A stretch of DNA of 61,600 bases, from positions 1 to 61,600 of the forward strand of contig PBDU01000026.1 in the NCBI GenBank assembly GCA_002718195.1, in the 5' to 3' direction. The position numbers were made by a program, and so were the translations under genes. The notes under the pieces were generated by a model. It was not told the origin of the DNA. It did not search any database and was given only the letters and a program-made list of their open reading frames with translations. Positions within the stretch are counted from its first letter, which is position 1, and every line of letters begins with the position of its first letter. This document shows positions 46,177 to 55,177 of the stretch, piece by piece. Origin of the DNA: Methanobacteriota archaeon (GTDB lineage Archaea; Thermoplasmatota; Poseidoniia; Poseidoniales; Poseidoniaceae).

Positions 46177-47308
46177 TCATCCTGCCTAGTGATCGATGTA
46201 CTCGCTCGAAAAATCTAGCTTTTACTGACCATCCAGATTTTCCAATCATGGAATATACTTCATCATTCGAAGCATAAGTGAATGTGAAATCGTCCTCATC
46301 GGTGACTTCTCTATCAATTAGGACAGGTGCTCCCTCGCAGGGCAAGAAAACAATCAATTGTGCATCTTCTGTTGCATTCTTCTGCAAGGATTCTAGTGTT
46401 TTGGCAACTAATTGCAAATGCTCTATGGTCCCTTGTGAATTTCTTCCATATGGTGGGTCAAAAACAACTGAAAGAATTCCTTTACCAGATAAGTGGCCAA
46501 TATAATCTTCAAGATTTGTAGCATCTCCAGTTATCAAGATGTGCCTTGATTCATCAAACCTTTTGCCAACTTTCTCCAGAGCCCAAACTATGTTCTGTTT
46601 TGCTCCGTTAATCATCCATTTGTCAGAATCTATACCCAAGACTTTCCTGCCGCTGCACGCTGCTTCAATCAAAAAGCCTCCAGTTCCGCACATTAGGTCT
46701 AGAACCATTGTATCATTTTGTGGAGGACCAGATACTATGTTTACACAGGCTTTAGCTAGAATGGGATCCAAACTTACCGGTTTGAAATAAGGTCTTTCGG
46801 TTGCTTTATTGCCTGTTTGACCCTTGAATCTCGAACCAATACCAACTAACCAACCAAAGGAAATGGTCAAGGTTTCGTTGTCAATAACGACAGAAAAAAT
46901 GTTATCTGGTGCATGTAAATCTATCTTAGCACCAAGTTCGAAAAAAATACCACCAATCATCTCACAAATTGATTGATGGTTGAAATCTAAGACCTTACCT
47001 CCATGATTCCATGAGAGGACTTTCATGGAGCCATGGGGTATGTCGTTAGCACCGATGAAGCTAGTTATGCATTGTTTTAGTGATTCAAGACCTTCCCATT
47101 GAGTGGTTTTTCCTGGTGTTAGAATCCCTTCAATGCCGGCACTAATCTTCAACGTCTGTTCCAAATCAGCAGAATTGCTGATCTCAGTAATTTGTATCAT
47201 ACGTGCGGTTATGTCTTTATTGACACACACCTCGGGTACGAGTGAAATTAATTCGGATTTGGATAGGGCGGGATGCCATCCTCTGAGAAGAGCGATGGCA
47301 TCCCGCAT
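46145..47308 (-). CDS. tRNA guanine-10 N2-methyltransferase TrmG10
   Basis: 387 residues. It begins MRDAIALLRGWHPALSKSEL, the usual archaeal TrmG10 start, followed by a THUMP-like N-terminal domain. The methylase holds ERPYFKPVSLDPILA, SAM motif VLDLMCGTGGFLIEA and the catalytic DPPYGR. It dimethylates G10 in tRNA. A GTG at 47338 would add ten residues; ATG 47308 fits better. The final 32 bases overlap the convergent YkgJ-like gene. Confidence 0.9.
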   Translation of the reverse strand: MRDAIALLRGWHPALSKSELISLVPEVCVNKDITARMIQITEISNSADLEQTLKISAGIEGILTPGKTTQWEGLESLKQCITSFIGANDIPHGSMKVLSWNHGGKVLDFNHQSICEMIGGIFFELGAKIDLHAPDNIFSVVIDNETLTISFGWLVGIGSRFKGQTGNKATERPYFKPVSLDPILAKACVNIVSGPPQNDTMVLDLMCGTGGFLIEAACSGRKVLGIDSDKWMINGAKQNIVWALEKVGKRFDESRHILITGDATNLEDYIGHLSGKGILSVVFDPPYGRNSQGTIEHLQLVAKTLESLQKNATEDAQLIVFLPCEGAPVLIDREVTDEDDFTFTYASNDEVYSMIGKSGWSVKARFFERVHRSLGRMIIHLTISPRD

Positions 47309-47384
47309 GTTACTATCCAGTAACCCTGTGTTCTTCACCTAATCGCAACTAGTGAGATTGGTGATATGTTTGTCTGTATTAGGT

Positions 47385-48233
47385 TCAAGCCTTGGAAGCT
47401 AGTGCTTCTGTAGCCTTCTTAGCACCCATCCATGCAACAATACCGAAACCGATCTTGTTGATCATGTCAGCGATGTTGTATAGAACAGCCATGACTTCTG
47501 CGCCAGTTGTTCCTGCATCGATTAGTTCAGCTTGTGGGCTGAATAGGTAACCTAGTGGGTAAATGATCCATCCAACGACGATGAACCATCTTAGAGCGTT
47601 AGCAGACCACATCAATTCCTCTGGAATCTTGCTGTTGTCAACACCCTTACCGCTGGACCATGGGGTACCAGTAGCAACGATGATCATAGCCCATCCAACG
47701 CCACCTAGAACTAGACCTGCTAGTCCGTTCATGACGCCAGCTTCTCCAAGGTATCCGAAACCAATCATGACTAGAGCACCAGTGAAACAAACTCCAGTGA
47801 AGCCCATTCCCAGGAACTTTGCATCTGTGATAGCGTCCTTTCCAACAAGGGAAGGGAATTTCAGAGCCATCAATGGAACTGTGATAATCCAGTCCATGTA
47901 TCTGTACTCAATTGAAACATCGCCGAGTTCCACGTATACACCACGCATGTAGTAGTAGTGGAACGCTGCAATACCAACAATCAATGCAGAAATAGTCATT
48001 GTTGTACGGTATTCAGGGGCAACGTTGTTTCTTTCAGCCATGAAAAAGACGAAGGCTGCACCCATAGAGATGTAACCAACGAAGAAGAGGAAGAACGTAA
48101 TTAATTGTAGTGGTTCTCCATCATATTCAGTAGCTGGGTTGACGATTTCTGCACTGACTGTAGTAGTCAAAGCAAGCGCCAGGGTTCCGATCAAAAGCAG
48201 GCTCAGGGTTTTCGAGAATTTTTGTGTTATCAT
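47385..48233 (-). CDS. Proteorhodopsin-type proton-pumping rhodopsin
   Basis: 282 residues, seven helices after a signal-like N-terminus. The proton acceptor region is RYMDWIITVP (D114, T118) and the donor position is Lys (K125) where proteorhodopsin has Glu. The spectral-tuning position is Met (M122), expected to absorb green. The retinal Schiff-base Lys is in IADMINKIGFG (K260), and the counterion-linked His in AFHYYYMRG (H92) is kept. It should make a light-driven proton gradient. The ATG at 48233 follows GAGGAAT. TTG further upstream is rejected because the TATA box overlaps it. Confidence 0.95.
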   Translation of the reverse strand: MITQKFSKTLSLLLIGTLALALTTTVSAEIVNPATEYDGEPLQLITFFLFFVGYISMGAAFVFFMAERNNVAPEYRTTMTISALIVGIAAFHYYYMRGVYVELGDVSIEYRYMDWIITVPLMALKFPSLVGKDAITDAKFLGMGFTGVCFTGALVMIGFGYLGEAGVMNGLAGLVLGGVGWAMIIVATGTPWSSGKGVDNSKIPEELMWSANALRWFIVVGWIIYPLGYLFSPQAELIDAGTTGAEVMAVLYNIADMINKIGFGIVAWMGAKKATEALASKA

Positions 48234-48263
48234 ATTCCTCAAGTTTATATCATCCTCGTTTAG

Positions 48264-48277
48264 TATATAAAGGGAGG
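48264..48277 (-). promoter_or_regulatory. Rhodopsin promoter (BRE/TATA)
   Basis: On the minus strand, CCTCCC then TTTATATA. The TATA centre is about 26 bases upstream of the expected start near 48242, leaving a leader of about nine bases that includes GAGGAAT. Confidence 0.6.
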
Positions 48278-48434
48278 TTTGTGTGTTTGCTAACAAAATG
48301 GCTACTTTTATAACTTAAATTGGCGAATTCTTCTGTATTTAATACTGAAATTTCCGGATTTAGGAAAATAGTGCATACCTATCTCAATACTTCAAGTCAA
48401 AAAAGTCAAGAAACCTTGTACATGTGGAAATCAT

Positions 48435-49463
48435 ATGGGCTGTAACCTAAAGGACCTTGCAACTAGTGAGGATTGTGAACTTTCAGATTTTTCTGGAAAG
48501 AAAGTTGGTATTGATGCCTTTCTAACTGCATTTCAGTTCCTCACAACTATGAGAGACAGGTCAACAAACGGCGATGGTATGCCACTTAGAGACAATTCTG
48601 GACGCTATGTAGCCCATCTTATGGGGTTTCTACAACGTACATGCTCGTTGCTCAAAGAGGGTATAATCCCAGTTTACATATTCGATGGAAAGCCTCCTGA
48701 GTTGAAATCACATGAATTAGAGATTCGAAGATCAAGAAGAATGGAATCTGAAGAAGCATACAAACATGCACTTGAAATTGGAGACTACAAAGAAGTGCAT
48801 AAGTTAGCTGCTAGGATAATGCATTATTCTCCAGAAATGGTTCAAGAAACAAAGGACATGTTAGACTTGCTAGGCGTACCTTGGATAGATGCAAAAGCCG
48901 AGGGAGAAGGACAAGCAGCTGTTATGGCTAAACTTGGGCAACTTGATGTTGTAGCCACTCAAGATTGGGATGCTCTGCTTTACGGGACCCCAATCCTAGT
49001 AAGGAATATTATGAGTCACGGGACAAAAAAATATGGAAGGGTCATAAAATCACAGAAAATAAACCTTGAAGAAATGTTAGCAAATCTAGCCATTTCTCAA
49101 GAGCAACTAGTCGATTTAGCCATCATGATAGGTACTGATTTCCACCCGGGTGTGAAAGGAATTGGTCCAAAAACAGGACTAAAACTAATCAGGGAATACG
49201 GAACCGTTGAGGCTGTTTGTGAAGCAAAAGGAAAAGAGTTGCCGGAAAGACTTGATGAAATTAGAGAGATATTCCACAATCACCCAGCAAATCAGGTTGA
49301 TTCAAGTGCGATCAAGTTGGCAGATGTGAACAGAGAAGGTTTGGTTAAATTCCTTCAAGAGGATAGACAATTTTCTCAAAGGCGAATGGACTCTGCATTT
49401 GCCGATTTGAAAGCTGCAGGAAGATTGCGAGAGAGTGGACAATCAACTTTATTTTCATTCTAA
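48435..49463 (+). CDS. fen1: Flap endonuclease FEN1
   Basis: 342 residues. N and I nuclease regions are present: KKVGIDAFL, PVYIFDGKPPELKSHELE, AEGEGQAAVMAKLG, VATQDWDALL and IGTDFHPGVKGIGPKTGLKLI with the H3TH motif. It removes 5' flaps in Okazaki fragment maturation. The C-terminal QSTLFSF is a PCNA-interacting box, like the end of PolB. The ATG at 48435 is the family start (MGCNLKDL). It is divergent from the rhodopsin gene. Confidence 0.97.
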   Translation: MGCNLKDLATSEDCELSDFSGKKVGIDAFLTAFQFLTTMRDRSTNGDGMPLRDNSGRYVAHLMGFLQRTCSLLKEGIIPVYIFDGKPPELKSHELEIRRSRRMESEEAYKHALEIGDYKEVHKLAARIMHYSPEMVQETKDMLDLLGVPWIDAKAEGEGQAAVMAKLGQLDVVATQDWDALLYGTPILVRNIMSHGTKKYGRVIKSQKINLEEMLANLAISQEQLVDLAIMIGTDFHPGVKGIGPKTGLKLIREYGTVEAVCEAKGKELPERLDEIREIFHNHPANQVDSSAIKLADVNREGLVKFLQEDRQFSQRRMDSAFADLKAAGRLRESGQSTLFSF

Positions 49464-49583
49464 TATATATAGGAATTAAATTCCAAAGCCAGTATTGCTG
49501 GAAAATTCATGATAAAGCATGGGTTTTTATACCCCACCTTTCTTCTAACTATTGAACCACAGGTTAAGTAATGAGGAGATAAA

Positions 49584-49976
49584 ATGAAATTAGGATTATT
49601 TGGAGATACATTGAGCCATTGGAATGAATTTGATGAAGTAGCAAATCAGATGTTTAAGCAATTTTGTGCACCGGTTGGAATGAAAGCACGAAGTCCAAAT
49701 TGGAATGTAACTACAACCGAAAAAGGTTGGAATGTTGAGATTGAAATGCCTGGTTTGACTAAAGAGGATATTAATATCGAACTAAAAAACAACTCAATTT
49801 TAATTTCTGAAATAAAAGACGAAGAGAGCGAAACTAGGTTTAAGAATTTGAGATATACATTGCCAAAAACTGCCGATAAAGAAAGTATATCAGCAAAAAT
49901 GGAAAACGGAATTTTGAATTTATCAGTTTTCAAGACTGAGATTGAAAATGATACTAGAACTATTGATATTGATTAA
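49584..49976 (+). CDS. Small heat-shock protein Hsp20
   Basis: 130 residues of alpha-crystallin type. The core runs WNVTTTEKGWNVEIEMPGLT to GILNLSVFK, and an IDI (IXI-like) motif at the end should dock between subunits. It holds unfolding proteins. GAGGAGAT precedes the ATG, and TTTTTATAC about 50-55 bases upstream may be the promoter. The final four bases overlap the convergent CoA transferase gene. Confidence 0.9.
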   Translation: MKLGLFGDTLSHWNEFDEVANQMFKQFCAPVGMKARSPNWNVTTTEKGWNVEIEMPGLTKEDINIELKNNSILISEIKDEESETRFKNLRYTLPKTADKESISAKMENGILNLSVFKTEIENDTRTIDID

Positions 49977-51016
49977 TCATCGAGAGACCTCAATGGAGAG
50001 GCTAAGACCTGAACCCCTTTGTAATGCGTTAGAATTCCTCTAGCAATTGATTGCGGGTCTGCTAGAGCCTCAGAGATCGTATTTACAGGAGAGCAGGGAA
50101 TTTGCGCAAGTAAGTCTGATAACTCCTCTCGAGTATAATCAGATACTGTATCTGCTAGTAATGACTCGATTTCATCACGGGCTGAGATTCTCCCTGGATT
50201 TGAAGCCCAGTCATCACTAGTTACATCCTCAAGGCTGAGGCTGGTCACTAACTTTGCCCACTGGTCATCATTGCCTACAGCGATTACAAACCAGCCATCC
50301 TTTGCTTGAAAAGCCCTGTATGGAACCAAGTTAGGATGTGCTGAGCCCATCCTTACTGGGTCTTTTCCACTTGCAAGAACATTGTGTACCTGATTTACCA
50401 GCAAATCGATTGCAGCATCCCAAAGAGAAACTTTGACATTCCTAACTTCTCCAGTTCTAAATTTATGAAAAAGCGCCGCCAGTATGCCATTTACTGTATG
50501 AAGTCCACAAGCCACGTCTATAACAGCAACACCAGCTTTAGCAGGAGGACCATCATTTTCTCCAGTTATGCTCATGAATCCAGATTGTGCTTGAATAGCT
50601 AAATCATAGCCTCCCTCATTTCTCCTTGGACCGTCTTCGCCGTATGCGGATATTGATGCTATAATCACATTTGAAGGAAGTTCACCAACTAATGTCTCGA
50701 GTTTACCAGGTTTGAAATTCTCGACAACCACATCAGATTCCGCGATCATCTCGCGAACCTTTTGCTTGCCTTCTTCAGATTTCAAATCAATTTTTACTAT
50801 CTTTTTCCTTCGGTTAACACTTAACCAATAGGCTGCCACTTTATTCCCCTCGAAGTCAGTTGCAAATGGTGGCCCCCAACTCCTTGTATCGTCACCCCAC
50901 GGAGCCTCGACCTTAGTTACATCCGCACCCAAATCCGCAAGGGTTTGTGCGCAATATGGTCCGGCAAGAACTCTGCTCAAATCGAGGACTTTGATTCCCT
51001 CTAGGATTTTGCCCAT
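49973..51016 (-). CDS. Family III CoA transferase (CaiB/BaiF)
   Basis: 347 residues. The opening is GIKVLDLSRVLAGPYCAQTL with GADVTKVE, the family signature. VIDVACGLHTVNGILAAL carries D167 at the place of the catalytic Asp in formyl-CoA transferase. These enzymes swap CoA between acyl groups. The substrate is unknown, and no partner enzyme lies nearby. The protein is somewhat short for the family, and the ATG at 51016 is good. Confidence 0.9.
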   Translation of the reverse strand: MGKILEGIKVLDLSRVLAGPYCAQTLADLGADVTKVEAPWGDDTRSWGPPFATDFEGNKVAAYWLSVNRRKKIVKIDLKSEEGKQKVREMIAESDVVVENFKPGKLETLVGELPSNVIIASISAYGEDGPRRNEGGYDLAIQAQSGFMSITGENDGPPAKAGVAVIDVACGLHTVNGILAALFHKFRTGEVRNVKVSLWDAAIDLLVNQVHNVLASGKDPVRMGSAHPNLVPYRAFQAKDGWFVIAVGNDDQWAKLVTSLSLEDVTSDDWASNPGRISARDEIESLLADTVSDYTREELSDLLAQIPCSPVNTISEALADPQSIARGILTHYKGVQVLASPLRSLDD

Positions 51017-51071
51017 GTAGTACCGAATTCATGCAAAGAGTTGAACTAATCGTCTCTTTGACGGTTTTTTG

Positions 51072-52541
51072 ATGGAGTTTAACCTCACCGGGGAAAAGTC
51101 GAGCAAATATTTGCTTGCTTTTGGCATCTTACTCCTCTTTTGCTCAGTAATCATCAGCGACCTTGGTCTTGATTCTCATGTTTTGATGGCAGTTGAAGAT
51201 GGGGCACTGCCTTGGGGTCACACGCGCAATATCGACCCTTTGGCAAGTGACCAATCTTATGCTCCACAATATTATGAGCGTGCAGATGTAATCTATGGAA
51301 TGCTCGATTCTGAAATTAAACTGAAGTCGTTTGTTTTCCTTTCATCCTTGATTTTGATTTTTGTGGTGGGATATTACGGATTCAGAAAGCAAGATAATGA
51401 TATGGGAAATGAGTTTGATTATTTTTCAGCTTCGATAATCGCTCTATATCCTGCATTTATCTTCGCTACTGGCAGAGGATATTTGGAAGTGCCCCTCGCT
51501 CTAATTTTCCTTCTAAGCCACTTAAATTTCTTAAAAAATTCAAGGCATGGGATATCTTCATCATATCACATCTTTATCTTAGGCGGACTTGGTGTTGGCG
51601 CAATTGCATGGATAAAAGGCATCACAGTATTGATTGGCATTGCTTGGCTTATACTGTTGATATGCATTGAATATGTTTCAAAAAAATTAGATCTAAACAA
51701 AAAGATTCAATCGATGGTAATTCTAAATGTTGCATCGATTATAGCAATAGTAGCTTTACTAACTCTTGATCATAATTCAATTGGCAACTCATTACTATTT
51801 TCTTTTGCAGCCATGATTGACATATTCATTTTCCTAGCAGTAGGTTTGTGTTTGATTGCAATTTTTACATCCAAACAGAATTTCAAAGATTGCATAACAG
51901 AAAATTATTCGGCAATGATAATTGTAAATGTCGTTGTACTAGGATGCATCTATTGGATAGCAGACCTATGGTTAACAGAAGCAAAAATTTGGGACACACC
52001 AGGAATCAAGATATTTTTCATCCTAGGGAATAATGGGAGGTACGTAACATTGATTGCCCCGTTTTTGATTATTTTAACTTCAAATTTTGCAAAATTAAAA
52101 CACCTTGAAATGAATTCAAAAATAATGACTGTAAATCTGTGTCTAATCTTAATCTTATCATCCTTAGCAGGTTTTCATGGACAGAAAATGTGGACAGATG
52201 AGGCAGCTGATTCCATTGCAGAAAGCCTAGTTGACGGACAAGATTTTCTTTTGATTCACGAGCCTGACCTTGCAATGCATTGGTTGTATACTATGCATTC
52301 TGAGTTATCTGATTCACACCCAAATTCAGTTGGACACTGGCGAGCTCCAAGTTCGGGCTTTGAAGCTGAACTAAATGGTCAAGAAATCGAAAATAGAGGA
52401 AATTTATCGGAAGTTAGTTTTCTAGTAATTCAACCAGGTCTTGATATTGAAATCAATGATGATTGGCAGTTAGCAGACTCAGGAAAGTCACCTCTAATTA
52501 TGGGAGCAGATGAGTGGTTAATCTATGAGAAATCCATGTAA
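51072..52541 (+). CDS. Polytopic membrane protein, GT-C-glycosyltransferase-like
   Basis: 489 residues with about ten helices (YLLAFGILLLFCSVIIS; FVFLSSLILIFVVGYYGF; IFFILGNN.RYVTLIAPFLIIL). An external loop after helix 1 holds acidic residues (DLGLDSHV), the usual position of catalytic Asp in GT-C glycosyltransferases, and the C-terminal 100 residues form a soluble domain. The assignment rests on topology, not on motif. A TTG at 51069 is adjacent; ATG 51072 is used. It is followed by the convergent deacetylase. Confidence 0.6.
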   Translation: MEFNLTGEKSSKYLLAFGILLLFCSVIISDLGLDSHVLMAVEDGALPWGHTRNIDPLASDQSYAPQYYERADVIYGMLDSEIKLKSFVFLSSLILIFVVGYYGFRKQDNDMGNEFDYFSASIIALYPAFIFATGRGYLEVPLALIFLLSHLNFLKNSRHGISSSYHIFILGGLGVGAIAWIKGITVLIGIAWLILLICIEYVSKKLDLNKKIQSMVILNVASIIAIVALLTLDHNSIGNSLLFSFAAMIDIFIFLAVGLCLIAIFTSKQNFKDCITENYSAMIIVNVVVLGCIYWIADLWLTEAKIWDTPGIKIFFILGNNGRYVTLIAPFLIILTSNFAKLKHLEMNSKIMTVNLCLILILSSLAGFHGQKMWTDEAADSIAESLVDGQDFLLIHEPDLAMHWLYTMHSELSDSHPNSVGHWRAPSSGFEAELNGQEIENRGNLSEVSFLVIQPGLDIEINDDWQLADSGKSPLIMGADEWLIYEKSM

Positions 52542-52550
52542 AGGCAGATG

Positions 52551-53345
52551 TTAGAGACTTGGTATCCATGTACCATTTTTCCTTGAAAAATCAAGTATAT
52601 GCCAGTAAAATGTGTCTATTTGGTTAGAGCTTTCAACTTCAGAAATTACTTGGTTTGAAGGAATTATTTCACCAGCATTTTTCCACGCAATTCTAGAATT
52701 GATCGAAAGGGGGAATTTGAATAAAGCCGGTCCACATACAGGCAGTCCATTTTTGCATTTCCAAGGGCGTTCTATTAGTCCTGAACTGTCGATTGCAGCC
52801 AGAGCCTGTTTGTGATTATCCTCTCCATATTTGTAATTCATAATGAATGAAGGATTGATAGAAGAATCTACGACAAAACCTGCTTTTTTGAGAGGTTCTG
52901 CCATCCATGAAGCAAAATATCCTGAAGGTGCTCTGAACCACTTCCTGTACCTAGAAGAATCAAAGTTTGTCATTAATTGATTCGATTTTTCCAACATTGC
53001 CGAAAATTTCTCAACATCTGGTTCAAAAGAGGACCAAGATCTGTGATCATAGCCATGGCAGCCAAGAGTTATCCTATCCGGAAATTCTTCTATTATATCT
53101 GAGAGCAAAGTTCTAAATTTTTCATTTTCTAACTGGGAGGATATCACGAAAATAGTTACAGGGAAATCATTAGTTTTCATCCAAAGACAAAAGCCAGCAA
53201 ATCCTTGAATCAAGGTTTCTGAGGGATGATATTTCGTTAAATCAATACTTTTGCCCTTCGATCTTGATTTATGACCTTGAACGCTTGGAAGAAATTGAAA
53301 ATCATCAGTATCGACACTAAGCCAAACCCGATTATTCATCATCAT
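52551..53345 (-). CDS. NodB-type polysaccharide deacetylase
   Basis: 264 residues. NodB motifs are visible: SVDTDDF (metal Asp), LGCHGYDH (metal His pair) and WFRAPSGYF (catalytic Arg region). Enzymes of this fold remove acetyl groups from N-acetylglucosamine polymers or related sugars. No signal peptide is present, so it may act on lipid-linked precursors in the cytoplasm. Three ATG codons start the gene (53345, 53342, 53339). It overlaps the upstream GNAT gene by four bases. Confidence 0.88.
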   Translation of the reverse strand: MMMNNRVWLSVDTDDFQFLPSVQGHKSRSKGKSIDLTKYHPSETLIQGFAGFCLWMKTNDFPVTIFVISSQLENEKFRTLLSDIIEEFPDRITLGCHGYDHRSWSSFEPDVEKFSAMLEKSNQLMTNFDSSRYRKWFRAPSGYFASWMAEPLKKAGFVVDSSINPSFIMNYKYGEDNHKQALAAIDSSGLIERPWKCKNGLPVCGPALFKFPLSINSRIAWKNAGEIIPSNQVISEVESSNQIDTFYWHILDFSRKNGTWIPSL

Positions 53346-53896
53346 ACCTCTATCACAAAAATATGATGTGGAACTGTGCGCTTATTCACCTCGACACCGA
53401 TTAATTGAGGTATTTGATAACCATCCCATCGTTCTATTATTGACTGGGCAGTGGCAATCCCTGCCTCGTTATGTGGATGAACTATTAATTCTACACGGAC
53501 GTTTTCTTCTCTTTCGTCGAGCCATTTCATGATATTATTTACTGCGTCCTTGGCTATTCCCTTCCTTTGATATTGCTTTACTACCCAATATCCCAAGTTA
53601 TAATCAGTGTCGTCTAATTGTAACTCATCTCCAAGACCAATCAGACCTACGAACTCTGAATTTTTAGGCTCATGGATTGACCAGAAGTGCATATGATCTT
53701 CACCGCCAGCCCTCTCAATATCTCTCAACATTTGTCCAAATTGTTGAGGAATTTTAGTATCCTCCATCCATGGAAGTGCTGAATGAACACTTTGTGGGTC
53801 TTCATGATAGGCATCCACAAGCAATGAAAGAAGGACCGATGAGGCTGGTCTCAGTTCAAATCCTTCCTGAATAATCATTTTTGGTGTTTCCACCAT
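53342..53896 (-). CDS. GNAT-family N-acetyltransferase
   Basis: 184 residues. The RimJ-type core shows FVGLIGLGDELQLDD, NLGYWVVKQYQRKGIAKDAVNNIMKWL (the acetyl-CoA loop) and VHPHNEAGIATAQSIIE. Substrate unknown. A TTG at 53914 would extend it; ATG 53896 is preferred. It is followed by the NodB gene with a four-base overlap and preceded by the zinc-ribbon gene, so these three are one unit. Confidence 0.85.
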   Translation of the reverse strand: MVETPKMIIQEGFELRPASSVLLSLLVDAYHEDPQSVHSALPWMEDTKIPQQFGQMLRDIERAGGEDHMHFWSIHEPKNSEFVGLIGLGDELQLDDTDYNLGYWVVKQYQRKGIAKDAVNNIMKWLDEREENVRVELIVHPHNEAGIATAQSIIERWDGYQIPQLIGVEVNKRTVPHHIFVIEV

Positions 53897-53914
53897 TAAC
53901 TCGCCCCCCTGCAA

Positions 53915-55048
53915 TCAACTAAGATGTTCTACCGCAGTTCTAACACGCTGGTCGGTTGGATATAACCGCTCTGCTCGGTCCAGCACCTCTTTCAAAGCCT
54001 CAGCCCGTCCGACTTCTTTCATCAATAGTCCGACGTGATACAGTTTGTCCAAATTATCCCCAATGTGCGGACCAATTTGGTCCAAACAGTCCGCAGATTT
54101 TTGAATTTGACCGGATTTTACTAAACTGAATCCTTCGATTAGAATTTGGTCTAGTTGCCCATTTGTCCAGGTTTCTCTTTGTGCCCATGGCCACAAGCTT
54201 GGGTTCTCTGGTTCTGGAGCCTCACTTAGGGCTTGTTTTGGGATTTCTGGCGGGGTTATGGCAAAATCCTCATCAATGTCCGGAACAGGTGGAGGAGTCA
54301 TTTCTTTGATTGAATCAGAAGGCGGGGAAGAGATAGTTTCCTCTTCGCCGATGTCCGGTATAGTAGGAGGAGTAAGTTGCTCATCAATATCTGGTATCGA
54401 TGGTGGCATGATTGCTTGCGTTTGGGATTGCTCCTCAACTATTGCCTGACTCATCGAAATTTTTTCTTCTCGAGGCGGGGTTTCAGGAATCTCTATTCCG
54501 CCAACTATTTGCCCGGCATCTATATCTCGATTGGTCTCAATGTCCATATTTGGGCCACTTACTATTTTACCACCTTGTTCTGGTATGGGTTCTGGGACAC
54601 TTGCAATTGGATCGAACTTCTGAAGATCTACAGATTGAGCATTTGGCCTTACATCACTCGATTCAATGGTCACTTCTTCCATTTTTTGATATTCTTTGAC
54701 CTCGTTTAGTGTTGGTCCTTCGGATGCTATGAATTGGAATTGCTCCGGCGCCTCATCATCAAACGACGTTGGTTCAAACTGGTCGATGTCGACGTTGACC
54801 TCATCTAGGCTTAGGACTGCTTCAATTGCATAATCATCGTCTTGGTTGAATTCTTCTGTTTCAGCCATTAATAGATTGTAAACTTCATTTTGCTCATCTG
54901 CAGATGGCATACTGCCTTGATCTCTCATCGGTTTTTCGAATTCAAAGTAGCACTGAGAGCATGATTTTGCATCTACAGCGTTGTCAAAACCACAAAATGG
55001 GCAAGGATTCTGCTTGGATTCAGCAGCATCCTTACGTCGTCTAAACAT
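53915..55048 (-). CDS. Zinc-ribbon protein with disordered PDI repeats and helical C-terminus
   Basis: 377 residues. CPFCGF...CSQCYFEF near residues 16-33 is a rubredoxin-type zinc ribbon. Residues 50-280 are acidic and disordered, with four PPxIPDI-type repeats (SIPDIDEQL, TIPDIGEEE, PVPDIDEDF, PPEIP) that may dock a partner. The last 100 residues are helical, TPR-like (ILIEGFSLVKSGQIQKSADCL, LYHVGLLMKEVGRAEALKEVL). It could be an adaptor. It sits upstream of the GNAT gene. Confidence 0.6.
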   Translation of the reverse strand: MFRRRKDAAESKQNPCPFCGFDNAVDAKSCSQCYFEFEKPMRDQGSMPSADEQNEVYNLLMAETEEFNQDDDYAIEAVLSLDEVNVDIDQFEPTSFDDEAPEQFQFIASEGPTLNEVKEYQKMEEVTIESSDVRPNAQSVDLQKFDPIASVPEPIPEQGGKIVSGPNMDIETNRDIDAGQIVGGIEIPETPPREEKISMSQAIVEEQSQTQAIMPPSIPDIDEQLTPPTIPDIGEEETISSPPSDSIKEMTPPPVPDIDEDFAITPPEIPKQALSEAPEPENPSLWPWAQRETWTNGQLDQILIEGFSLVKSGQIQKSADCLDQIGPHIGDNLDKLYHVGLLMKEVGRAEALKEVLDRAERLYPTDQRVRTAVEHLS

Positions 55049-55177
55049 ATACCCACCTACTTCGCCGGTGATTCGATTGAGGTTTAATAGTGGCCTTCAA
55101 TCGAGTAAATAAAGTATCAAAATTTGTTTCTTGATTTGAACACATAGATATTAGGGTGAGTCGGTTATTTTCGATGC

